Shown here: in pieces, positions 10,441 through 22,869 of the stretch
Layout of the letters: each line of letters begins with the position of its first letter
Numbering within the stretch: position 1 is the first letter of the stretch
Assembly: GCA_009760885.1 (NCBI GenBank)
Contig: CM019708.1
Span: 15,292,531 to 15,356,530, forward strand
Reading direction: 5' to 3'
From: Achatina immaculata
Lineage: Eukaryota > Mollusca > Gastropoda > Stylommatophora > Achatinidae
DNA: 64,000 bases
Translations under genes and position numbers: made by a program
Notes under the pieces: model-generated
What the model was told of the DNA's origin: nothing
The model's input: the letters and a program-made list of their open reading frames with translations, nothing else
The model's database searches: none

Positions 10441-12060
10441 TGCATCGAATTTTCAAATGAATTGACTCAAGGAGTATCAATCTTTTATAGGCATTCACTA
10501 ACATGGTCAGTGAGTTTTGTGTTCAGTAAGTTTCATGGGATTCTCATGAACCTGTCATAAGTTATTGTCAAAAATGCTGTTTTGCTCATGAATCATCTAC
10601 TGAGTACAATTCAGGTCAGCACGTGAAGCCGATGTCCAAGTGAACCTTTCAGGCAATTTGCCCTTGTCTGATCATCAAACTTCAGTTTAAATCACAACAT
10701 TGTATTTGTTGTGTTTCTTTTTTTGAAAAGTATATTTTCATGTGTCCCTGGACATTATTTCAAGCAGAAAGAATAAGGTTACTAACTACTTCTGACCTTC
10801 TAATCATGTCACGAGAGACAATTTAAAAAAGGCTGTGATCTGGACTAGCAACCCTTCTACAGTATATGCCATAGAATTTCATACTAACAGTAACAGTCAA
10901 ATCATGGATCAATACCTGCCATGGATCAATAGCTGTCATGGATCAATACCTGCCATGGATCAATAATGAATATTGGACAGTCTGAAAAGTTACTCTGACC
11001 TAGCATGATGGCGATAGGAAAAAATGGAACATGCATTATGGTTCTGATTTAAAATTACAAAAAAATTTCAGTGATGAAGAACAAAATGATTGCAGAATAA
11101 ATTTCAAACAACAATGTACTTGCCTGATCTGAAATTTCTGGTAATTACTGAACGGTGAGCCCTGAATACTCATCGCCATTGCACTGAACTCAGCTGTTTG
11201 AAAGCCGTGCTGAGTACATTGTTGTGAATGGTATGTTCATTTTATAGTCTGCTGTAATTAGTATAACAGACATGTATGGTTTTACATTTAATGGTGTAAT
11301 GAATACAGTACCGGTAAACAGAATTATCGTTTTATGACTGTAGCTATAATGATTCAATGAAAATGTACTGACAGTTACATAATTGCACACACGATTTTGT
11401 TGTTTACCATAACAACGCTATAAGATCATTAATAAAAACATACACTGGGGCAAGAAATTGTGAAAAACACAAACTGTTGATCATTCTCATCGTTCTATGT
11501 ATAAAAGTTTGAAGGGTAAGATTCACAAACAGCAAATTTGTCAGATTTATCTAGCATAAGGACTAGGATAAGAAAAATATCCCAAGTGCAGACATCTTGG
11601 AATGTCATACACAAACGCATGCGCACTAGATCAGTCACATCAAAACATAAATCTCACAATTTTGTACAAAATTAATCACACTATTAAGAGTAATTTTAAA
11701 TTTATTATTATTTAGTATATAGCAAGGTAATATACACGTAAGAGTAGATTATTTTATATTCATTCTCTGTTTATTTATATATTTTTGCTTCTGTGTGAAA
11801 ACTAATAATTGAAAGAAACTGAAGTATCATTACAACGCTTTGCAAATTCTCTCACTACAAATAGAGCTGAGGTGCCCTCAACGGCTTCAACTGTATGAGG
11901 AAAACGAACGGTGGGCCGCATCTAAAGCAACTAGTTTTTGCTAACTTACGTAAACATGAGAAAAAGCAACAGTTATGAAGTAAAGGTGTAAACTGACTGT
12001 GTCTAATTATCTTTTTAAAAGTGTGAAAGTGCGTGTATGAGTTGGTGTGTGTGTATTTAA
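10441..12060. other. Mostly unassigned AT-rich sequence with a small direct repeat
   Basis: A roughly 17-bp repeat (gccatggatcaatacct and variants) occurs about four times at 10915-10970. Nothing else is recognised. A CpG-containing patch around 11875-11925 could be promoter-like but there is no supporting exon. Confidence 0.3.
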
Positions 12061-12067
12061 TTAAAAT

Positions 12068-12420
12068 ATGTCACTCGCTGGCAGCAGAAAAGACATCGGT
12101 GGTCGCCAGTCGGACATCGTTGAAATAGAGGAATGGACTGTCTGGCAGAGCGGTTGCAATGCTATAAGTGATCTCATCTTGGCAATCTGCACTCAGTTCT
12201 GATTTCTGGCCATGTCTTGGTGTTGTCCGCATACGTCGTTGTCATTTCGAGGTCTTGTCCTAGGGCATCCGAGGGAAATTTTGTAAATAAGTGTAACCCC
12301 TTCCCCATCCCGCTTATCTGTTTTCATTCATGATGTGCTCCCTGAGTCCATCCTTCTGGACCCTGGGTTTGTTACCCCCCCCCCCTCCCCCTTGTTTTCA
12401 CGCATTATGGGCCCCCGAAA
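12068..12420 (+). other. GC-richer patch with C-run, possibly a dispersed repeat
   Basis: Holds a 44-codon ORF (MSLAGSRKDIGGRQSDIVEI...) that may be chance, then a C-rich tract and 'attatgggccccc'. A similar arrangement of long C run plus 'actatgggccccc' occurs at 35560-35640, suggesting a dispersed element. No function is assigned. Confidence 0.25.
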
Positions 12421-12548
12421 GCCGCTGAGTTCACCCTTAAAACGGAAAACTTTCTGGGCCCCAGAAGCAATGCATCGGCTGGACCTTCTGTGAATCGCTA
12501 TCTTGATGGAAGAGCGCGATCCATCAGAGGTAACGATTCATTCAGCAG

Positions 12549-12832
12549 TGTGTTGTTTTGGTTTGATTAGAGTGTGATTGTGTTGTTTTGGTTTGATTAA
12601 TGTGTGATTGTGTTGTTTTGGTTTGATTAGTGTGTGATTGTGTTGTTTTGGTTTGATTAGTGTGTGATTGTGTTGTTTTGGTTTGATTAGTGTGTGATTG
12701 TGGTGTTTGGGTTTGATTAGTGTGTGATTGTGTTGTTTTGGTTTGATTAGTGTGTGATTGTGTTGTTTTGTTTTGATTAGTGTGTGATTGTGTTGTTTTG
12801 GTTTGATTAGTGTGTGATTGTGTTGGGCTGGC
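12549..12832. repeat. Minisatellite, 30-bp unit, ~9.5 copies
   Basis: The unit is tgtgttgttttggtttgatt followed by agtgtgtgat. It is very regular, with isolated substitutions, and gives a spurious minus-strand NHTLIKPKQH repeat ORF. Confidence 0.95.
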
Positions 12833-13185
12833 ATTGTTATTTCGAAGTACAGCCAGGTTGTGAGGGAGGAGGGGGCATGTGGTCGTTATCGTGTTGTTGT
12901 GAAGTTTCTACATTTATTGTGATATATTTTTGTAACACTGTTTGCTGTGATGATCTCCGCCTGTGCTTCCCTCGCGCTGTGTAAAGCTGATGTAAGTTTT
13001 ATATGCAGTTTTTGTGCAGTAATGTCAATTTCGTAGATGAAGTTGTGTGGATTGTTTTCGGTGTTGGTAGACAAGTGCAAGTCTATGTTTTCTGTTTTAT
13101 GTTAAACATTAACATACCGTAAGTATTATTATATTAAACTGTTGATAATGCCAGATATCAACGTTCGTGTAATATGTGAATACAT

Positions 13186-13347
13186 TGATTATCATATCAT
13201 GCTTCACTCCTTGATTTATCATATTATGCTTTTGATATGCAATGCTTCACTCCTTGATTATCATATTATGCTTTTGATATGCAATGCTTCACTCCTTGAT
13301 TATCATATTATGCTTTTGATATGCAATGCTTCACTCCTTGATTATTA
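13186..13347. repeat. Minisatellite, 42-bp unit, ~3.5 copies
   Basis: The unit is gattatcatattatgctttt followed by gatatgcaatgcttcactcc tt. Confidence 0.92.
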
Positions 13348-15009
13348 GATGCTGATGTTTTACGTGCAGCCGAGTGGTGCGACATTTATGTTGATTGCTT
13401 GTATTTCAGTGTTTCTGTCTACCTTATGAAGATATGATTGACGTATGACATATTATTACCATGAATTTGCATTGAATGTGCATTACCAGTCCTGCTGGAC
13501 AAATTCTTGATTATTGTGTTATGATGCGATGTATGTTTACCTTGACAGAGGTCTTGAATACTGGGAACACAGATTGGTTATGAATTTTTTCATGTCTGTC
13601 AATAATGATGACATTAAGGGCCATTTGTATATGCAGTATTGAAGAAGGACCTTGAGACTTTTGATATGTTATCATTCATCGTTGTTGACCCATTACATCA
13701 TCTCAGTCATTCATCATCATATTGTTGCTCATGCTCATCTCATATTCATTTCTCTCAGCTCCTTCTTATTGTAATTGTATATGTGGTGTATGCCATGAAC
13801 AGTGTCAACATGTGTATGTGTTGTCAGTCATGTGCAATAAAGCTTATACCTCAGCGCCCCCTGTTTTCCAGCATAAGAACCGCTGTGAACTCCTGATTAA
13901 AAAAATAAAGGAATAAACAGAACCTAAATATTGCTAAGATTTCTTTTTAATCCTATCAGGATCTGGAGAGGACTGCGGGACATCAGTCAAGAAATTCCAC
14001 ACATATATATATATATCACTTTAAAAGAAGTTAAGAATCACCGCGGTAGAGGGTAAGTCAGGGGAAAAAAAACTTGTGACCTTTCCAACTGAAGAAAATA
14101 GTTAAATCTTCACTTTTTTATGTTCTGGAAATCCAGATCTCAGTGCTGTTTCTCCAAAGATTACCACAGAATCATAGTTCTTCTCTACTCTCTTTCATAC
14201 AACGCCAAACACCTTAGACTAGCCTTTTCTCCATCTTCCCCCCCCCCCCCCCCCCGCGGAACCTTTGACATTTTTTTCCCTCTTGGAACTTTTGGAACAC
14301 CCACCCCCCCCCCCCCCACTTTGCGGAACTTTGGAATTTTTTTTTCTCCACCTCATGGAACCAACCCTTGGACTATATACACATTTGTTTTCCCTTGCGA
14401 AACTCCCGCATGAATTAAACTATTTACCCGCTGCCCATTTTTCGTTTCAAACCTTCCCCCTCCCCCTCCCCCATATTAAAATACACCAATTCTAATAAAG
14501 TTACTAGTGTTGGCAGGAAAATATCATGTTTCTTCTGTTAGTTTATCCAGTAGAGCCCGCCGCTGAAGAGAGTAGTAATAAGTTTATAGTATACAGAAAG
14601 TTTATCGGGTACGGCTTGCCGTATAAGGCAAGTGCAAGAGTAAGGTTTTCCCCCTTGTGTAGAATAAAAACGTTTTTAACCAACCTGTCCTGGACAAGAA
14701 GAAAAGCTTGTAGCTAAGCCCTAGGGTTCTGTGATAAGTACATAGGAGGGATTTTTCGATCATGATATCTGGTGGGACAGATCCATGATCTCTAGTAGAA
14801 CCCCTATAGATCCGTACAGGAACCCATATTGAGAAATCCTGCTGTAGACAAGTAGCCTTAGATTTCTATTCTTGGACGTGTTTAGACACAAAATGTGAGA
14901 ACAACATGCATCACGTGATGACATTCACAGCATTTCAGTACTGGAAGATCAGTTTGTTTTGGATGTAAAGAAGTTTCAGCATTTCAGAGCAAAATGTGGT
15001 GTCATAGGA
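13348..15009. other. Non-coding stretch with two long poly(C) runs
   Basis: No gene is supported. Poly(C) runs lie near 14239-14256 and 14304-14319, and an (AT)n tract near 14005. The AATAAA at 13837 has no associated coding sequence that I can find. Confidence 0.35.
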
Positions 15010-15417
15010 TTAAGTGTTAGTATTTCTGTTAGTGTGCATAGAAAGTGTTAGTATTTCTGTTAATGTGCATAGAAAATGTTAGTATTTCTGTTAGTGTGCA
15101 TAGAAATTGTTAGTATTTCTGTTAGTGTGCATAAAAAGTGTTAGTATTTCTGTTAGTGTGCATAGAAAGTGTTAGTATTTCTGTTAGTGTGCACAGAAAG
15201 TGATAGTATTTCTGTTAGTGTGCATAGAAAATGTTAGTATTTCTGTTAGTGTGCATAGAAAGTGTTAGTATTTCTGTTAGTGTGCGTAAAAAGTGTTAGT
15301 ATTTCTGTTAGTGTGCGTAAAAAGTGTTAGTATTTCTGTTAGTGTGCATAAAAAGTGTTAGTATTTCTGTTAGTGTGCATAAAAAGTGTTAGTATTTCTG
15401 TTAGTGTGCATAGAAGC
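15010..15417. repeat. Minisatellite, 31-bp unit, ~13 copies
   Basis: The unit is tgttagtatttctgttagtg followed by tgcatagaaag, with 'cataaaaag' and 'cgtaaaaag' variants. Confidence 0.95.
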
Positions 15418-16339
15418 AGATGTAAGAAAATTGTGTGTAGTGATGTGTTTTTGTATCTGTGTTTTCAAAGTTTGCTTATCTTGATTTTTTTTTTTTTTTT
15501 GGTGCATGATCTGTCTGGGTCCGTGCTAGTTCAGTTTCAATGTTTAGGTCATAAATTCTCTGGACACTGTCTTATTTCTTTGTCTGAAAAAAAAAAACAG
15601 CTTCTAGTAGACATGAGTGTATGGTTCAGTGTTACAAAAAGATAGAAAAAGTGGGGAAGGTGAGCAGGAATGAGAGTGGCAGAAAAAAGATGAGCAGTCC
15701 TTGTAAGAAAAATGGGAACAAAATGCACAAGGAGGATACAAACGGAGCTAAGTTTAATTTTTCAGCTGTTTTTCGCATTTTTATCTGTTGTGTTGTTTTT
15801 GTATGTGATCATTGAAAAAGACTTCTAAAAAAACTGAACTGTTGAATGTACTTCATTTTCAATTTCTTCCAGTTTTATGCATTTTAACCTGAGCATGTAT
15901 TTTTGTTCCTTCCCATTTCCTAATAAATTTTTCATTTCTCTTGATGTGTACATGAAGCTGAGCTGTATGATTGGATCAGGGCCTTTCAAAATATGATTTG
16001 TGTGTCCCTTTTATCTCAGTAATTGTTTATTCGATGTAGTAATGTTGAAAGATTACAAAAGTTAAAACAGTTATTACATCTCCTTTTGTGAATATTTAAT
16101 GTAGTATGTGTGTATAGAAGAAAAAATTGTGTATGTACACATACACATAGACAACATACTTTAGAACTGTTCACAGTACTTACATGCAGTTTTGTTCTTA
16201 CAGAAGAATATTACTTTTTGTGGAAAAAAAGCTGTTTTTTTTTCTTTATTGGGAGTTTTAAAAAAGAACTGACTTTACAGCGTGAAATAATAAATATATA
16301 AATAGTTCATAGATCAAGTTACGGGGGAGAAAAGGGGGG
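15418..16339. other. Non-coding, nothing recognised
   Basis: T- and A-runs are present. Short ORFs here are not supported by family likeness. Confidence 0.3.
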
Positions 16340-16586
16340 GGGGGGGTCATACTAAACAACATTCTTGCTTGTGGGTTGTTTTGTTGTTGAATCTCTTTGT
16401 TGTGTGAGTTGGGGTAGGGGTGGGGGTTGTACCAAACAACATTCTTGCTTGTGGGTTGTTTTGTTGTTGAATCTCTTTGTTGTGTGAGCTGGGGGTAATT
16501 AGGGGGTGGGGTTGAGGGAGGGATCATACCAAACAACATTCTTGCTTGTGGGTTGTTTTGTTGTTGAATCTCTTTGTTGTGTGAGC
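16340..16586. repeat. Tandem repeat, 80-93-bp unit, 3 copies
   Basis: Each copy holds accaaacaacattcttgctt, gtgggttgttttgttgttga and atctctttgttgtgtgag, separated by variable G-rich spacers including a G13 run. Confidence 0.93.
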
Positions 16587-16654
16587 ATGAAGTTCATGGC
16601 AGTTGACGCCCTGTGAATTTGTAATAAAGCAACATTTGCTGTGGTGTGTTTGTA

Positions 16655-17095
16655 ATCATCATCATCATCATCATGTGCCTTCTCCAGAACAAAGGTTGGC
16701 AGTAATGAATCTCCACTTCCCTCTCCTTGATGGTGCTTCCAGCCAGGCTGTGTCCTGTACATTCACCTGTTTTCTTCCCATCTACATCTCCGTCTTCCAC
16801 TTACTTTTTTTTCCTTTCACCTTTCTTTCTAGTATGGTCTTCAGTATATTGTTATGTCTTTTGATATGACCAAAGTATTTTGTTTTCTTCATCCTTAATT
16901 CTTTGAGAAGTTCACATCGCACTTGGAGCTGTTCTAAAACTTGTGCACTTGTTCTTTTCATTCTTCATGTTACATGACCTAACTTTCTGTAGAACCACAT
17001 TTCTGCTTCATTAAGTTTTCTTTCTATTTTTTTTTTGTGCTTATACTCCAGGTTTCTGCTCCATACAGTAAAGCGGACCAACTGGCGGTAGACTC
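16655..17095 (-). mobile_element. LINE 3' fragment with (GAT)n tail
   Basis: On the minus strand a broken LINE C-terminus (ETWSISTKKK..., VISKDITIY, then VEDGDVDGKKTGECTGH) leads to a terminal (ATG/GAT)n tract at 16655-16675. The same 3' microsatellite type ends the RTE-like copies elsewhere in the window. Confidence 0.6.
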
Positions 17096-17104
17096 AGAGA
17101 GCAA

Positions 17105-17480
17105 GGTGGGGTAGTAGGTGGCTCTCTCTCTCTCTCTCTCTGAACCTTAAGTGCCCAGGGCACATGGGGCTTCCGCAAGGGTTTTCCACAAATGCCTGTC
17201 CTTCGCCTTTTTTTTCTGCTCTTGCCCAGGTGAGCCCTCTATTGCTCAACATCCTTTCTGTTGTTCTTCTCCATGTCTCTTTTGGTCTACCCTTACTTCT
17301 GCTCCCCTGTGGTGTCCATCTTAGTGCTATTTTTGGTAGTGAGTTGTCAGTCATTCGGAGCACATGTCCCAACCATCGCCAGTGTCTTTCCTCAATAATT
17401 GTTGTCAGTGGTTTCATCTGCATTTCTGCTAATAAGATGTTATTTCTTATGGTGTTTGGCCAAAATATTTTTCTAATACG
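17105..17480 (-). mobile_element. LINE family B, 3' end
   Basis: The ORF reads PNTIRNNILLAEMQMKPLTT, IIEERHWRWLGHVLRMTDNS, LPKIALRWTPQGSRSKGRPK and ETWRRTTERMLSNRGLTW. This is the conserved C-terminus of many invertebrate LINEs. It ends in an (AG)n tail at 17123-17142 and is the uninterrupted reference for the broken copies at 39.7 and 41.5 kb. Confidence 0.85.
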
Positions 17481-20400
17481 GAAGCAAGGTGGCTCTACTA
17501 CTCCTATAAAGTGCCTCAGGTGCTCAGTGAAGGGAATACCAGGCGGGTCAGAGGCGCCTTAAAACCTCTCGCTTCCGCTGCCTTGTGGGTAGGACAGGGA
17601 GTCCAAAGGCTAGAGGAGAGTCCGTACACAAACCGACAGAAGGCAACGGGAAACCACTGTTGTAATTCCCAAGAATAATTATCGATTCGTCTTGAACGAC
17701 GTTAATGGATGTTCCTCTGGAACAGCCTCGTCCGGTAGGGCAGCTCACGAGCCACAGGTGAGGCCAGATCGTCATCAAGCTACTGGTGGCAAAACTAACA
17801 AGTTCAAAATAGCAACATGGAATGTTAGAACTTTATTCCAGGCTGGAAAATTAGAAAATGTAAAGATGGAAATGGAAAGGATGAAGATCAACATATTAGG
17901 AATGAGTGAAGTTAGATGGACAGGTGTGGGGAAGATAAACTCAGATAAATATACAATAATATATTCAGGAAGTGAGAAACATGAACGAGGAGTAGGAATT
18001 ATATTTGATGAACAAATGGCAAGGACAATTGTAGGATATTTGAACATCTCGGACCGAGTCCTGCTAGCCCAACTGAAAGGACAACCAATAAACATAAATA
18101 TTATACAAGTGTACGCTCCAACATCTGAAAGCTCTGAAGAAGATTTACAGCTATTTTATAATGACATAGAGACAGCACTAAAACACACAAAGTCACATGA
18201 AGTTACCATAGTCATGGGAGATTTTAATGCCAAAGTTGGTAAAGGAAGAACTTCAGACATCGTTGGTGACTATGGATGGGGGAGAGGAATGACAGAGGTT
18301 ATAAATTAATTGAATGGGCAAGAATACACAGCATGGTTGTAGGAAACACCTGGTTTAAACAACATCCTCGAAGACTGGCAACATGGTGCAGTCCAGACAA
18401 AAAGACTTTTAACCAGATAGACTACATATTAATCAACAAATGATTCTGCAATGCATTACTGACAACAAAAACCATGCCAGGAGCTGACTGCAATAGTGAC
18501 CATGATCCACTCTGTGGAAAAGTTAGAATAAAACTAAAGAAAGCAGGCAGAAAAGTGAGAAACATCAAACTGAATACAGAACTTCTTAAAAATGACCAAG
18601 AACTGAGAGAACAATACAAAGTTATTATAACAAATAGATACAATGCAATAGCAAAGATAAATAGTATAGATGAACAATGGGAAATGTTAAGAGATTCTAT
18701 CCACCAAACTGTTAAGGAGATAATACCACCAAAAAAAGAAGCCCCTAAAAATAAATGGATGACAGACGACATCTTAGGACTGATGGACAAGAGGAGGAGG
18801 AGTAAAAATAACGAGAAAAAATATAACAAGATAAATAAAGAAATAAGGCGCAAATGCAGAGAAGCAAAAGAAGTGTGGTTAAATGAGCAGTGCAGACAGA
18901 TAGAGGACTCTCATATTAAAGACAGCAAAAACATGCACAAACAAATTAATGAACTCACAGGCAGGAAAACAAAATATACCACAGGATGCCTGAAATCGAA
19001 AGAAGGTAAAATGTTAATGGAAAAGAAGACATTGTGGACAGGTGGACAGAGTATATCAGTGAGCCATATGGAGGAGAAAGACCAGAATTAACACCAGATA
19101 CTGAAAAATGTGAGGGACCACCAATACTTCAAGATGAAATCATAGATGCCATCAAACACATGAAGAAAGGAAAAGCGACTGGGCTTGATAATATAACAAT
19201 AGAAGAAATAGAGGCACTAGAGGAGACAGGAATAAAAATAATAACCAAGTTACTGAATGACATTTACAATAGTGGTTATATTCCCAGTGACCTGATTAAA
19301 TCCACGTTTATAGCACTACCGAAGAAACCAGGTGCAAAGGAATGTGATGACCACTGGACTATCAGCCTCTCATGTCACATAACGAAGCTACTTCTGAGAA
19401 TAATTATGAGAAGAACAAGGAAAAAGATAAAAATGGAAATAGCAGATGAACAGTTTGGATTTGTTGAAGGAAAGGGAACACACAATGCCATTTATGCTTT
19501 ACAAACACTAACAGAAAGAGCTTTAGAAGTACAGAAAGATCTCTACTTATGCTTCATTGATTACACCAAGGCATTTGACAAGGTGAAACATAATGAAATG
19601 ATTAAAATGCTTGAAGACATCAATATAGACGGCAAAGACCTGAGGATTGTAAAACATCTATACTTGCAGCAAGAAGCAGCGGTTCGAGTTGAAAATAGAA
19701 TTGGAAAATATCAACCTATAAAACAAGGGGTGCGACAAGGATGTGTACTATCTCCAGACCTTCTTTCTCTGTATAGCGAGAATATTCTAAGAACAATCAT
19801 CACAGAACCAGGCATAAAAATTGGAGGATACAATATTAACAACCTTCGGTATGCTGACGACACAGTACTGATAGCTGAGAACCAACAAGACCTGCAAAAT
19901 CTCTTGGATAAAGTCGCCAAAGAAAGTGAACAGAAAGGCCTTACTTTGAACATCAAAAAGACAGAGACTATGGTTATATCTAAGAAACAGAATCCACCAG
20001 CATGCAGTATTAAATTAAACGGAACTGTTCTAAAGCAGGTGCAGAAATTCAAATACCTTGGAGCAGTAATAACTTCAGATGGGAAATGCAGAACAGAAAT
20101 TAGGAACAGAATAGGCCAAGCAAAGACTGCATTTCAGAGAATGAGAAACATATTGACCAACACATCCTTATCAATGAATGTTAGAAAACGAGTCCTAAAA
20201 TTCTATATTGAACCTATCTTGTTATATGGAAGTGAATCATGGACAATAGGCAAGTCTGCACAAAAATCATTGGAAGCAGCAGAAATGTGGTTTATTAGAA
20301 GAATGTTGCGAATCCCCTGGACAGCAAAAATAACTAATGAAGAATTTAGGAGAAGAGCTGGAGAGACAAAAAAACCTTGTCAAAAAGATAAGAGAGAGAC

Positions 20401-20640
20401 AATGTACTTTCATAGGACATGCAATGAGAAGAGGGGGCATTGAAAATATTATAACAACAGGAAAAATAGAAGGAAGAAGATCAAGAGGAAGACCATGAGA
20501 AATGATACTGGACAGTCTGACGGGATGGTGTGAGAGGAGATCACCAACTGAGCTGATGGCCTGCATGAAGGATCACATACTCTGGAGAAGCATAATAGCC
20601 AACGCCATTCGGCACGGCACATGATGATGATGACAGTAAA
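17481..20640 (+). mobile_element. RTE-like LINE (family A), nearly full length, EN-RT
   Basis: One polyprotein broken into frames 17692-18309, 18474-19091 and 19034-20443. The N-terminal AP endonuclease starts at FKIATWNVRTLFQAGKLENV and has EVRW, QVYAPTS, MGDFNAKVG and, further on, SDHDPL. The reverse transcriptase follows, with KATGLDNI, AFDKVKH, QGVRQGCVLSP and the YADD box (19849-19862), then the C-terminus [20 protein letters not shown]. It ends in a short (ATG)n tail at 20623-20634, typical of RTE elements. Damage includes a frameshift near 18285, a TGA at 18441, a frameshift near 19020 and another near 20375. The endonuclease part is the kind often annotated as 'craniofacial development protein 2-like'. 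RTE clade is inferred from EN type and tail; the tree was not computed. Confidence 0.9.
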
Positions 20641-20691
20641 GCAGAGTAGATATAACTTTTTACAAATCTTAATTTTGTTCTTATGGGCAGA

Positions 20692-21183
20692 TTTCTGGAT
20701 AACAGCACTGTCTTTATGGTGTAAGATAACAGCACTCTCTTCATAGTGTAAGATAACAGCACTGTCTTTATGGTATAAGATAACAGCACTCTCTTCATAG
20801 TGTAAGATAACAGCACTGTCTTTATGGTGTAAAATAATAGCACTATCTTTTTGGTGTAAAATAACAGCACTGTCTTTATGATTTAAGATAACAGCACTAT
20901 CTTTATGGTGTAAAATAACAGAACTGTCTTTAAGATAACAGCACTGTCTTCATAGTGTAAGATAACAGCACTGTCTTCATGGTGTAAGATAACAGCACTG
21001 TCTTCATGGTGTAAGATAACAAGCACTGTCTTCATAGTGTAAGATAACAAGCACTGTCTTCATGGTGTAAGATAACAAGCACTGTCTTCATGGTGTAAGA
21101 TAACAAGCACTGTCTTCATGGTGTAAGATAACAAGCACTGTCTTCATGGTGTAAGATAACAAGCACTGTCTTCATGGTGTTGA
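20692..21183. repeat. Minisatellite, 27-bp unit, ~18 copies
   Basis: The unit is taagataacagcactgtctt followed by catggtg, later copies having 'aacaagcac' (28 bp). It starts about 50 bp after the RTE-like element and runs into another LINE remnant. Confidence 0.95.
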
Positions 21184-21540
21184 ATGTATGTTTTGCCACC
21201 ATTCCTATTCTATTCTTTATCTCCATCTCACATCCCCCATCTTCAGTTAGTGTTTGTCCTAGACAGCTGTAGTTTGTCACTTGTTCCAGTTTCTCTTTGT
21301 TTATGGTTATATCCACCGTGGCTTCTAGTCTTTCCCGCTGAACACCATTACTTTGGTTTTCTTGCTATTGAGATTTTCAGTCAAGGAAGGCGGAGCACAT
21401 ATGGGAATGCCCAGAGTGCAGGAATGTGAGTCTTTGATTACAGTTACAGTCCTGATATTGATCTCAAGTCCCCAATCTTGGCTTCTGCTGTGTATCATAT
21501 CTATTAATTTCTTTAGGTTCTGTGGATTCTCTGATAGAAT
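21183..21540 (-). mobile_element. LINE RT fragment
   Basis: Minus translation: LSENPQNLKKLIDMIHSRSQ, DWGLEINIRT, KKTKVMVFSGKD, then VDITINKEKLEQVTNYSCLG and QTLTEDGGCEMEIKNRIGM. This is the region after the YADD box of a LINE reverse transcriptase. About 80 bp of unrelated sequence interrupts it near 21390-21440. It abuts a mariner and a minisatellite. Confidence 0.78.
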
Positions 21541-21542
21541 TA

Positions 21543-22867
21543 TGAGGGGTGATTGATAAGTTCTTGGCAATATGTAAAACGGATTATTTGTGGACAACTT
21601 TTTTTGGTTATTTCTCAATGTAGTCCCCTTGTAAGTTTATGCACTTAGTCCAGCGATCCTGGAGCATTCAGATTCCCTCTTTGTAAAAGTCAGCATTTTG
21701 TGCCAGTAGAAAGTGGTCTACAGCATGATTGACGTCATCATCTGAAGCAAATTTTGTGACCACTGAGCTCCTTTTTGAGTTTGGTAAACAGGTAGTAGTC
21801 TGAAGGGGCCAAATCTGGGGAATAAGGAGGATGTTCAAGAAGCTGGAAGCCGCATTCATGAATGGCAGCCATTGCCACCACCGACTTGTGAACTGGAGCA
21901 TTGCCTTGATGAAAGATGACTCCTCTCGTCAATTTCCCTCAACGCTTTTCCTTCAGTTTGACCCACAACTGCTTCACAAGATTAGCATAATAGGCCCCAG
22001 TGACCGTTCTGCCCTTTTGAAGATAGTCTACCAACAGCACACCTTCTGAATCCCAAAAGATGGAAGCCATCACTTTGCCTGCGACAGAATCACCCTTGCT
22101 TTCTTTGGAGGTGGGGATCCATGATGTTTCCACTGCTTTGATTGTTCTTTGGTTTCTGGTTGAAAATGATGAACCCAAGTCTCATCCATAGTCACAAATT
22201 GCTGAAAAAACTTTTCAGGATCTGCATAAAAATGGCCAAGATTGTCTCTTGACATGTTAAGATGCTGTAGTTTATGATCAGTTCCAAGAAGTTTCAGGAC
22301 TCATCGAGCAGAGACCTTTGTCATTTGAAGATCATTGTGAATAATGGCATGAACATGTTCCTGGGAGATGTCCAACTCAGTAGCAATGTACCACTCAGTT
22401 AGATGTCGATCCTTTACTATCATGTCATGGATTCTGCCAGTGGTTTCATTGGTGGTTACCACTCTTGATCTTCCTGGATGGGGATCATCTTCCAGACTCT
22501 CCCTTCCATATATGAACTGAGCTGCCCATTTCTTCACTGTGCTGTAAGAAGGGGCACTCTCCCCTAGAGTCTCTACCATATCCTCATGAATGTCCTTCGA
22601 TGATAAGCCCTTGATGTAGAGGTAGTGAATGACTGCTCGATGAGAAATTTTATCCATTTTCTCAGTTTCTGCCACCCCTTACCACTTCAGTAGCCTGAAA
22701 AAAAAAAAATTGGTTGGAGTTAATTTCTTTAAACTTGGTGTCATTAAAGTGACCGAAGGCATGGAAAGAGTTAATCTTACATTAACCTGATCTACAAATG
22801 CACCTAATATCAACTGTGCGTTTCAAGTATTTGTACTTTATGCCGAGAACCTATCAATCACCCCTTG
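21543..22867 (-). mobile_element. Mariner (DD34D-type) transposon, complete ends, dead transposase
   Basis: TIRs are present at both ends: left TGAGGGGTGATTGATAAGTT and right, as reverse complement, CAAGGGGTGATTGATAGGTT, with TA target duplications at 21541-21542 and 22868-22869. Length is 1325 bp, usual for mariner. The transposase starts at MAETEKMDKISHRAVIHYLY and has YSTVKKWAAQF, DPHPGRSRVVTT, VTMDETWVHHF (first Asp), FHQGNAPVHKS and PPYSPDLAPSDYYLF (third Asp). The second catalytic Asp (normally HQDNAP) is Gly. Frameshifts near 22300, 22080 and 21935 and stops also disable it. SETMAR-type genes share this transposase family, but no SET domain is present. Confidence 0.93.
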
Positions 22868-22869
22868 TA

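Noticed and set aside
14120..14413. Proline-rich ORF
   Set aside because: The proline codons come from poly(C) runs; there are no splice sites or family likeness.
18474..20443. Host gene for 'craniofacial development protein 2-like' or reverse transcriptase
   Set aside because: Endonuclease-RT order, 3' (ATG)n tail and truncated sister copies show a LINE, with frameshifts.
22301..22675. SETMAR-like host gene
   Set aside because: Only the mariner transposase is present, within intact TIRs, and no SET domain is found nearby.
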